Shown one piece after another: positions 1 to 6,093 of a stretch of DNA of 11,327 nt. The notes beneath the pieces were generated by a model that saw only the letters and a list, made by a program, of their open reading frames with translations, made no database searches and was not told the DNA's origin. The translations under genes were made by a program, and so were the position numbers. The stretch comes from Actinomycetes bacterium (GTDB lineage: Bacteria > Actinomycetota > Actinomycetes > Streptosporangiales > Streptosporangiaceae), in NCBI GenBank assembly GCA_025964635.1, contig JAOPYP010000053.1:1-11327 (forward strand), given 5' to 3'. The stretch's first letter is position 1; each line of letters begins with the position of its first letter.

Positions 1-727
1 CCCCGGGCGCAGCGGAGCCGGCAGAAGTCGGCCGGCGAGCGGACAAACTGCGCCGGACGACGAGGACGCCCGCAGCGGATGCGGCGAAGCTGGCTGCGTC
101 CATCGCGATGGCGCCGGCGGGGCCAACGAGCGCCGACACCAGGCCGGCGAAAAGCGGCCCCGCGATGCCCGCCGCGGACGCGGCCCCGTAGAGCAGGCCG
201 TTCGCCTCGGTGATCCGGGCCGGGCCGGACAGCGCCGGGACCACGGTCACGTAGCCGACCTGGAAGACCATGCCGATCGCGGCGCAGAGCGGCAGGATCA
301 CGTACAGCAGCCAGACCGCCGGATGCACCGACCAGGCCAGCGGGATGAGCCCGTAGAGGATCATCCGGGCCAGGTCGCAGGCGGCCATCAGGATCCAGCG
401 GTCGAGCCGGTCGGCCAGGATCCCGGCGAAGATGCCCGCGACCACCGCGGCGGCTCCGGCCGCCCCGGTCAGCAGGCCCATCTGCGCGACCGATCCGGTC
501 GCCCGGAGCACCAGCAGCGGGACGGCGATGAGCGCGAACGAGTCGCCGGCCACCGAGAGGGTCTGCGCCGTCAGGAAGACGCCGAAGGTCCGGTCCCGCC
601 ACAGCTGTGGCTCGCGGCTGCGCCGCAGTTCCCCTGGGCGGCTGCGCCGCACTGCTGGCTGGCGGCTGCGCCGCAGTGCTGGCCTGCGGCTGAGCCGCGG
701 GGCCGGGAGGGGCCAGCGCCGGGTCAC
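1..727 (-). CDS. MFS transporter, N-terminal half (C-terminus beyond left window edge)
   Basis: This is the first 242 codons of a major facilitator superfamily permease, probably a proton-driven exporter in the cytoplasmic membrane. Six hydrophobic segments can be read at about residues 48-70, 84-104, 112-130, 137-158, 178-200 and 205-224, which is half of the usual twelve. The short cytoplasmic loop after helix 2 carries GILADRLDRW (residues 102-111), matching the family's loop 2-3 signature (G-x-L-a-D-R-x-x-R). The overall look is closest to the MFS_3/EntS-like and macrolide-efflux-like exporters (recollection, not a search). The chosen GTG start overlaps the malQ TGA in a GTGA arrangement, implying translational coupling. 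An alternative is GTG at 652; no start codon exists between there and helix 1. The first 46 residues are an arginine-rich extension built from four 8-residue repeats, unusual for this family. Substrate unknown. Confidence 0.85.
   Translation of the reverse strand, partial: MTRRWPLPAPRLSRRPALRRSRQPAVRRSRPGELRRSREPQLWRDRTFGVFLTAQTLSVAGDSFALIAVPLLVLRATGSVAQMGLLTGAAGAAAVVAGIFAGILADRLDRWILMAACDLARMILYGLIPLAWSVHPAVWLLYVILPLCAAIGMVFQVGYVTVVPALSGPARITEANGLLYGAASAAGIAGPLFAGLVSALVGPAGAIAMDAASFAASAAGVLVVRRSLSARRPTSAGSAAPG
602..697 (-). repeat. Four tandem 24-bp repeats with palindromic cores, in frame in the MFS gene
   Basis: Four consecutive 24-bp units each contain the 13-nt inverted repeat GCGGCTGCGCCGC (at 614, 638 and 662), with GCGGCTGAGCCGC as the fourth variant at 686. 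Each core can form a 5-bp stem with a 3-nt loop. The 11 nt between cores vary. Read on the minus strand the array encodes RLSRRPAL, RRSRQPAV, RRSRPGEL and RRSREPQL. The spacing is exact. Confidence 0.9.
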
Positions 728-2655
728 TGGTGGCTGGCCACCGCCCGGGCCACCGCGCGGACCATGCGGGAGTCCGCCAGGTCATCCAGGGACACGGCCC
801 GGCCCTCACCGTCACAGAGCGGGACCCGCCAGTTCGGGTACTCGTCCGTGGTGCCGGGGATGTTCTGCGGCCGCCGGTCCCCCACCGCGTCGGCCAGGGA
901 CACCCCGATGAGCTGGGCCGGGGTGCGGGCCAGGAATGCGTAGCAGGCCACGGTGAACTCGGCCGGGCTGGGGCGGCCGCCGGCGGGCAGCAGCCCTTCA
1001 GCCTCCAGGACCTCCTGCCAGGCGCGCACCACGGCGTCTGATTCGTCGCTTTCTTCCCGGTAGGAACGGGTGAGCAGGCCCAGCCGGGAGCGCAGTTCCA
1101 CCTGTTCCCCCGTCACGAACGCCGCGATCGGCGGCACGTCGTGCGTGCCGACCATGGCCAGGCAGTTGCGCCGCCACTTGCCCGGCGGGAGCGGCGCCCC
1201 GTCCGGGCCGCGCTCGAACCAGAGCATCGCGGTGCCCAGCACACCCCGGTCGGCCAGGTACTCCCGGATCCACGGGTCGACCGTGCCGAGGTCCTCACCG
1301 ATGGCCAGCGCCCCGGCCGCGATGGCCTGGCCGGCCAGCACGCCGACCATGGCCCGGTGGTCGTACCGCACGTACGTGCCCTGGTCCGGGGTCATCCCGG
1401 CCGGCACCCACCAGAGCCGGAACAGGCCCATCACGTGATCGACGCGCAAGCCGCCGGCGTGCCGCAGGGCCGAGTGCATCAGGTCCGCCAGCGGCGCGTA
1501 CTCCTGGCCGGCCAGCCGCAGCGGATCCCAGGGCGGCTGGTTCCAGTCCTGGCCGCGCTGGTTGAACTCATCCGGCGGGGCACCCACGCTGACCCCGGAG
1601 ACCATCACGTCCTGCCAGGCCCAGGCGTCGGCCCCGCCCGGATGGCAGCCGACCGCCAGGTCCCGCATGATGCCGATGCGCATCCCGGCGGCCCGCGCCG
1701 CGTCCTGGGCCACGGTCAGCTGGCTGTCCGCGAGCCACTGCAGCCAGGCGTGGAACAGGGCCTGGCCCGCCAGCCGGGCCCGCTCGGCCGCCACCTCGGC
1801 GGAGCCCACCGCGCGCAGCGGTTCCGGCCAGGTCCGCCAGTCCGGCCCGTGGATCTCGGCCAGCGCGCACCACAGGCCCCAGTCCTCCAGCGGCTGCCCC
1901 TCCCGGGCCCGGTAGGCGTCGAACTCGGCGCGGCGCTGCGCGGTCATCGGCTGCCGGTAGATGATCTGCAGGGCGGTCCGCTTGGCCCGCCAGACCTCGT
2001 CCCGGTCGAGCAGCTCGCTGGTGGCGTTGCGGGCCCGCAGCGGCGCGGCGAGGGAGTCGATCCGGACCCGGTCCCCCGCGGTGAGCTTCGCGTACTCCGG
2101 GATGTCCTCGATGCGGAGATAGAGCGGGCTGGTGAAGCGCCGGCTCATCGGCAGGTAGGGGGACTGGCTCAGCGGCGGCATGGGCTCGCCCGCGTGCAGG
2201 GGATTGATCAGGATGAACCCCGCCCCCAGGTCGCTGGCGCTCCAGGCGGCCAGGTCGGCCAGGTCGCCCAGGTCCCCGTGCCCCCACGACTGGCGGGACC
2301 GCAGGGAGTAGAGCTGGACCGCGAAGCCCCAGGACCGGTCCTCCGGGCCGGGAACCACCGGCCCGGCCTCCGCCGCGTCCTGCGCCCCGGCGTCGCCCAC
2401 CACGGGGTCCTCCCCCACCGGGTCATCCCCCACCGGATCATCCACCACGGGGGCTGCCGCGGCCCCGGTCGCGGCCGTCCCGGTGGCAGTCCCCCCGGCC
2501 GGGGTGGCCGGACCCGGGCCGGGGGGGTCGCCCAGCGCGTCCAGGATGGCGTCGAGCGTCCGCTGGCTCACCTCGACCTGCCGCCCATGCCAGTCCCGGT
2601 AGCTGGTGGCCACCCCGTGGGCCGCGGCCCGCCGTCTGGTCTCGTCGCTCGTCAC
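724..2655 (-). CDS. malQ: 4-alpha-glucanotransferase (amylomaltase, GH77)
   Basis: This cytoplasmic enzyme of maltodextrin and glycogen metabolism cuts an alpha-1,4 glucan and transfers the fragment to another glucan or glucose. The 643-residue protein shows the GH77 hallmarks: SPYLPMSRRFTSPLYL (about 165-180), the nucleophile motif LRVDH (Asp406), the acid/base motif GEDLGTV (Glu454), the transition-state stabiliser motif THDVPP (Asp506), and the C-terminal NIPGTTDEYPNWR (598-610). The N-terminal small domain (about 1-42) resembles that of other actinobacterial MalQ proteins. Between it and the catalytic domain lies an acidic, Ala/Gly/Pro-rich linker (about 43-105) with tandem repeats. The start is GTG with an in-frame TGA two codons upstream, so it cannot be extended. 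A GAAGG directly abuts the GTG and is too close to be a good ribosome site. The stop overlaps the start of the MFS gene. Confidence 0.95.
   Translation of the reverse strand: MTSDETRRRAAAHGVATSYRDWHGRQVEVSQRTLDAILDALGDPPGPGPATPAGGTATGTAATGAAAAPVVDDPVGDDPVGEDPVVGDAGAQDAAEAGPVVPGPEDRSWGFAVQLYSLRSRQSWGHGDLGDLADLAAWSASDLGAGFILINPLHAGEPMPPLSQSPYLPMSRRFTSPLYLRIEDIPEYAKLTAGDRVRIDSLAAPLRARNATSELLDRDEVWRAKRTALQIIYRQPMTAQRRAEFDAYRAREGQPLEDWGLWCALAEIHGPDWRTWPEPLRAVGSAEVAAERARLAGQALFHAWLQWLADSQLTVAQDAARAAGMRIGIMRDLAVGCHPGGADAWAWQDVMVSGVSVGAPPDEFNQRGQDWNQPPWDPLRLAGQEYAPLADLMHSALRHAGGLRVDHVMGLFRLWWVPAGMTPDQGTYVRYDHRAMVGVLAGQAIAAGALAIGEDLGTVDPWIREYLADRGVLGTAMLWFERGPDGAPLPPGKWRRNCLAMVGTHDVPPIAAFVTGEQVELRSRLGLLTRSYREESDESDAVVRAWQEVLEAEGLLPAGGRPSPAEFTVACYAFLARTPAQLIGVSLADAVGDRRPQNIPGTTDEYPNWRVPLCDGEGRAVSLDDLADSRMVRAVARAVASHQ
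2397..2456 (-). repeat. Four degenerate 15-bp tandem repeats in the malQ linker
   Basis: The units CCACCACGGGGTCCT, CCCCCACCGGGTCAT, CCCCCACCGGATCAT and CCACCACGGGGGCTG follow one another without gaps on the plus strand. On the coding strand they give the DDPVG / DDPVG / EDPVVG pattern of the MalQ interdomain linker. The period is a multiple of three, so copy-number change would keep the frame. Confidence 0.75.
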
Positions 2656-2684
2656 CCTTCAATGATCGGGCCATCCGGCAGCAC
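2652..2684 (-). other. Possible 10-codon leader ORF overlapping the malQ start
   Basis: A GTG at 2684 opens a short frame encoding MLPDGPIIEG. Its TGA stop shares GTGA with the malQ GTG start. An AAGGG (plus-strand 2694-2698) lies 9 nt before the GTG and could serve as a weak ribosome site. The ORF is very short and could occur by chance. It is recorded because malQ itself lacks a well-spaced Shine-Dalgarno sequence and coupling to an upstream ORF would explain its translation. Confidence 0.2.
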
Positions 2685-2710
2685 CGCGCACAGCCCTTAC
2701 GGCCGCAGTT

Positions 2711-2718
2711 ACCTCCTT
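2711..2718 (-). promoter_or_regulatory. Perfect but orphan Shine-Dalgarno sequence in the malQ leader
   Basis: The minus strand reads AAGGAGGT here, a full complement to the 16S rRNA 3' end. No ATG, GTG or TTG lies at a working distance downstream; the nearest is more than 20 nt away. A CTG follows after TAA and opens only three codons (CTG CGG CCG TAA). CCGCA and TGCGG flank the element and could form a 5-bp stem that leaves it in the loop, while CTCC just upstream could instead pair with its GGAG. Confidence 0.4.
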
Positions 2719-2740
2719 GTGTGCGGAGTTTGCTCTCTAT

Positions 2741-2755
2741 CGGGCATGCTGCCCG
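2741..2755. repeat. Short inverted repeat CGGGCATGCTGCCCG
   Basis: This is a perfect 6-bp stem with a 3-nt loop, 32 bp past the stop codon of the small membrane protein gene and about 85 bp upstream of malQ. No T-run follows on the minus strand. It could be a weak terminator for the upstream gene or an operator for malQ; nothing in the sequence decides this. Confidence 0.3.
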
Positions 2756-2787
2756 GCCCAAAACGCCCTGAGACGCCCGGTCGCGCG

Positions 2788-3285
2788 CTACTGCCTGGGG
2801 ATGAGGGCCCAGGTCAGCCACAGGCCGGCCAGGGCCTGGAGGACGGCGACCACCAGGGTGGCCACGATCGCGACCGAGGCGTGCGGCGGCAGCCCGGCCA
2901 GCGCCGCCACCGCTCGCGCCGTCGCCCGGACCGGGGCGCCATGCAGAGCCTGCCAGCCGAGCGGGATGGCCCAGCCGATCGCGGCCACCAGCGCCGCGGC
3001 AGGCAGCGCGACCCGCAGCCGCCAGCGGCCGTAACGGGCCGCGGCCCCGCCCGCCAGGCCGGCTGCGAACGGCAGGAACCACCAGCCCGCCGCGGCCCCC
3101 AGCGCGATGAGGACCGCCGCGGCCAGGCTGCCCAGCAGCCACAGCAGCCCCGGGCCCCGGTGCCCGGGGACCCACGAGGGATAGTGCGGGGCAGGCGGCC
3201 CCACGGGGGCGGGCGGCGGGGCGCCCAGGCGCCCGAGCCGGTACGCGCCCCGCTTGCCCAGCCGGTTCAGGTCAGACACGGCCAC
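2788..3285 (-). CDS. Small four-helix membrane protein of unknown function
   Basis: I do not recognise this 165-residue protein. It starts with about 45 residues rich in Pro, Gly and Arg, including the proline-rich stretch GAPPPAPVGPPAPHYP (21-36). About four hydrophobic segments follow, at 46-66, 67-83, 90-111 and 137-161, consistent with an integral membrane protein with a cytoplasmic tail. Charged residues are few after residue 90 and no enzymatic motif is visible. The start is GTG; a second GTG at codon 3 is equally possible, and no strong ribosome site is seen for either. It sits 82 bp after the acylase gene and 132 bp before malQ on the same strand. The regular hydrophobic pattern supports this frame over the long Arg/Gly/Pro-rich frames that overlap it. 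Confidence 0.7.
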   Translation of the reverse strand: MAVSDLNRLGKRGAYRLGRLGAPPPAPVGPPAPHYPSWVPGHRGPGLLWLLGSLAAAVLIALGAAAGWWFLPFAAGLAGGAAARYGRWRLRVALPAAALVAAIGWAIPLGWQALHGAPVRATARAVAALAGLPPHASVAIVATLVVAVLQALAGLWLTWALIPRQ

Positions 3286-3367
3286 CCGCCCGGCGGGCCG
3301 AGACGAGCTGGCCCCGCTGGGCAGCCCACCCGAAGATGAGCCCCCCAGCCGGGCGGCCGCGCGGGAC

Positions 3368-6037
3368 TCATGGGCGCAGGCTCCACCGGATCACCCCCGG
3401 CGCCGATCCAGCCGGCGGCATCGGCAGGTAGCGCCCATTCCACCAGTCAGCCACTAGATCCTCATACCACCGTGAGGCCGGGTTCTCACTCTGGCCGCCG
3501 GGGTAAATGCCCTGCCCGGTCCCCGCGCCGGGGCCGGTCCAGTGCACGATCATCCGCCAGCTGGGCCCTTGGCGGGCCACCAGTCCCCCGTCGGCGGCGT
3601 CCACGGTCCACGGATCCCCGCCCGCCGCGCGGGGACCGTAGCCGAGCGCGTCCGCCTGGGTCAGCGACGGGAACTGCCGGCTGTGCAGCCGGCCCCAGGC
3701 CCACTGGGACGGGGTTCCGCCCAGCCGGGCCGACAGGTGGGCCACGGCCGTGGCGAACGCGGCCCGCATCACCTGCGGGGCGGTGCGCCGCGGCCCGCCC
3801 GGCGCGGTGAACCCGGCGTTGCCCGGGTCGCTGAGGGTCCAGGTCTCCAGCACCTCGTTCAGGCTCGCCTGGTCCGGGGAGACCTTCAGCCCGCCCGGGT
3901 CCCGGTGCACCGGAACCGCCGCGGTGCGCCACCACGGCTGGAAGACCGCGGCCAGGTAGTCGCTCCAGAATGTCCACCACACCGACGCGGCCGCGGAACT
4001 GGCGGCCATCGCGCTGTCCCAGCGTTCCAGCAGCCCGGCGGCCTGCTGCTGCAACGCGGTCAGCCGCGCCCCGGGCTGGCGCAGCGCCCCGAGCAGCCTG
4101 GGCAGGACGCGCCGGGCCAGCGGGTCGGCCAGGCTGGTCTGCACGGCCGCGAACGACGCCGGGGTCATCCCGCGGCGGCCGGTCAGCGCGGCGTAGATCT
4201 GCCCGGCCCGGTACCCCGGGTCGAAGAAGTCGGCGGTGGTCCCGATGTAGTACGGGTAGGACGGCCCGACCGGGCGCTGGTTCGCGGTGGCCAGCACGTG
4301 CCCGGGCGGGTCATACGCCTGCGGGACAGCCTGGTACGGGATCACCCCCGCCACGTCGTCCGCGCCGGTGCCCGGCATCGGCAGCCAGGGCTGGCCGTGC
4401 CGGACCACCGGGTAGTACCCGGCCGAGATCGCGCCGATGTTGCCCCGGTCGTCGGCGTACACGAAGTTCTGGGCGGGCGCCCGCCAGTTCGCCAGCGCCG
4501 CGTGGAACTGGGTCCAGTCGCGCGCGGTGTTCACGGCCAGCAGCACGGCCATATCGGGTGACGGGACGTTGCCCATCCAGTCCACCGACGTGGTCTGCCC
4601 GGCCTGGGTCATGATCGGCCCGTGCACCGTGAGGTGCACCGTCAGCCTTTGCGTGGCGGCGCCCCGGACCGCGATCGTGTAGGGCACCTGCCGCATCCGC
4701 CGCCACGCGCCGTCCCAGAAGTACTGCCCGGGCCGGGACGTGCTGGTCCGCTCGGTGTAGAACAGCGTGGCCTGGTTCTGCGTGTCGGTGAGGGACCAGG
4801 CGATGTGCTGGTTATGGCCGAGGAGAATGCCGGGCAGGCCCGGGACGCTGACCCCGCTGACCGCGTACCCCGGGGCGGACAGCGCGACCTGATACCAGAT
4901 CGACGGGATGGTCTGCGGCAGGTGCGGGTCCCCGGCCAGCATGGACCGGCCGCCCGCCACCGCGGGGCCGTTGGCCGCCCACGCGTTGCTGTCCGGGTAG
5001 GTGTGGATCTGACCGGCGGGCAGGGCGTTCACCTGGGCGAGCAGCGCGGACGCCGCGGCCGCCTGGGCCGCGGGCACAGGATTGGCGGGCACAGGATTGG
5101 CGAGCACGGAGGCGGATCCGCTGGGCGGGACGCCGGCGGACCGGCTGGCCGGGGCGCCGGCGGCGCTCACCGCGGCGGTGGTGCGGCTGGGTGAGGGGGT
5201 ACGGCGGGTGGTTTTCGTTGCGGAAGATTGTGAACTTGACGTGCCGGGCTGGAGCGGGGCCAGGCCGGCGTTCCGGTAGGGGCCCGGATCGTACGGGTGC
5301 TGCTGGTTCGGCGGCAGGACCGGGAACCAGGCCATGGTCCGCTTGGCGCCGAGCGCGCGCTCCAGCAGCGCGTAGTCCAGCGGGGTGGTGGTGAAGTCCA
5401 GCTGCTGGGTCAGGTCGCCCTGGACGACCAGGCTGTCCACCGGCGTCCAGTCGCCCGGGTACACGCCGGCCAGCGAGAACAGGGCGGGCCACTGCCGGTC
5501 GCCCCGGAGCTGGGCCAGGTCGTCGTTCACGCCCCGCGTGTAGGCGAGCAGGGCCCGCGCGGCGGGGCTGGACCGCGGCATCTGGGCCCATTCCTGCTCC
5601 GCGGTGCGCACCAGGCCGAGACGCAGCTCGAAGCGGTCCGAGCTCACCGCGGCCGGGCCCGCGAGCTGGGCCAGCCGGCCCTCGCCGAGCCGCCGTTCCA
5701 GGTCCATCTGGGCCAGCCGGAACCGGGCCTGCACGTACCCGAGGGCCAGGAACACGTCGTGCTGGCTGGCCGCCCGGACTGAGGGCACGCCGTGGCTGGT
5801 GAACGACACCTGGACCGGGTGGTCCAGGCCCGGCAGCCGCACCACCTGCGAATGCGGCAGCTCGCCGCCGCTGGCCGAGGTCCAGACCCCGCGGCCGGGG
5901 TCCAGGGCCGGGCCCAGCGCGGGGACCGTGCCGTAGCCGAGGGCCAGCACGCTGAGCAGGGCAGCGCACGCCAGCAGCGGGATCGCCACGCGGAGCACCC
6001 GCCACGCGATCCTGGAGCGACGGTGTTCCAGGGTCAT
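3368..6037 (-). CDS. Penicillin-acylase-family N-terminal nucleophile hydrolase, membrane-anchored or exported
   Basis: This family cleaves an acyl-amide bond (penicillins, acyl-homoserine lactones, lipopeptides) and matures by self-cleavage into alpha and beta chains. The 889-residue precursor has a basic N-terminus and a hydrophobic segment (about 16-36), so it is probably extracytoplasmic. The alpha region carries the family pattern HGVPSVRA...GYVQARFRLAQMDLERR (82-116). A Ser/Thr/Ala/Pro linker follows (about 263-340). The beta chain should begin at Ser350 in DSNAW, the catalytic serine. Later landmarks are GHNQHIAWSLT (407-417), QNFVYADDRGNIG (523-535), and ATANQRP, whose Asn586 aligns with the oxyanion Asn241 of E. 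coli penicillin G acylase. The key residues are present, so it is probably active; the substrate is unknown. The ATG start has only a weak GGTGA ribosome site. The linker has 15-bp repeats and an AT-rich patch. The upstream neighbour is an amidase gene, 56 bp away. Confidence 0.92.
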   Translation of the reverse strand: MTLEHRRSRIAWRVLRVAIPLLACAALLSVLALGYGTVPALGPALDPGRGVWTSASGGELPHSQVVRLPGLDHPVQVSFTSHGVPSVRAASQHDVFLALGYVQARFRLAQMDLERRLGEGRLAQLAGPAAVSSDRFELRLGLVRTAEQEWAQMPRSSPAARALLAYTRGVNDDLAQLRGDRQWPALFSLAGVYPGDWTPVDSLVVQGDLTQQLDFTTTPLDYALLERALGAKRTMAWFPVLPPNQQHPYDPGPYRNAGLAPLQPGTSSSQSSATKTTRRTPSPSRTTAAVSAAGAPASRSAGVPPSGSASVLANPVPANPVPAAQAAAASALLAQVNALPAGQIHTYPDSNAWAANGPAVAGGRSMLAGDPHLPQTIPSIWYQVALSAPGYAVSGVSVPGLPGILLGHNQHIAWSLTDTQNQATLFYTERTSTSRPGQYFWDGAWRRMRQVPYTIAVRGAATQRLTVHLTVHGPIMTQAGQTTSVDWMGNVPSPDMAVLLAVNTARDWTQFHAALANWRAPAQNFVYADDRGNIGAISAGYYPVVRHGQPWLPMPGTGADDVAGVIPYQAVPQAYDPPGHVLATANQRPVGPSYPYYIGTTADFFDPGYRAGQIYAALTGRRGMTPASFAAVQTSLADPLARRVLPRLLGALRQPGARLTALQQQAAGLLERWDSAMAASSAAASVWWTFWSDYLAAVFQPWWRTAAVPVHRDPGGLKVSPDQASLNEVLETWTLSDPGNAGFTAPGGPRRTAPQVMRAAFATAVAHLSARLGGTPSQWAWGRLHSRQFPSLTQADALGYGPRAAGGDPWTVDAADGGLVARQGPSWRMIVHWTGPGAGTGQGIYPGGQSENPASRWYEDLVADWWNGRYLPMPPAGSAPGVIRWSLRP
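5072..5101 (-). repeat. Two perfect 15-bp tandem repeats in the acylase linker
   Basis: GGGCACAGGATTGGC occurs twice back to back, followed by a degenerate third copy (GAGCACGG...). On the coding strand it gives ANPVP repeated in the spacer just before the beta chain. The frame is kept. Confidence 0.8.
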
Positions 6038-6093
6038 CCGATCACCGCTACCGGGACTCGATCATGGGCGGCCTACCCGTGAGTAGCCTCGCC

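Noticed and set aside
602..697. The four-unit repeat as a CRISPR-like array.
   Set aside because: Units are only 24 bp with 11-nt spacers, the reading frame continues through them, and no cas genes are near.
1141..3339. Long plus-strand open frame (732 codons) opposite malQ and the small membrane protein gene.
   Set aside because: It spans two recognisable minus-strand genes, its product is Arg/Gly/Pro/His-rich with no motif, and long antisense frames are common in GC-rich DNA.
5920..5990. LLAC in the acylase N-terminus as a lipoprotein lipobox.
   Set aside because: Leu at -2 is atypical and the hydrophobic segment continues for more than ten residues after the Cys, so a signal anchor fits better.
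6073..6086. CTACCCGTGAGTAG, a near-palindrome between the amidase and acylase genes, as an operator.
   Set aside because: Only the outer four bases and one inner pair match, which is too weak to call.
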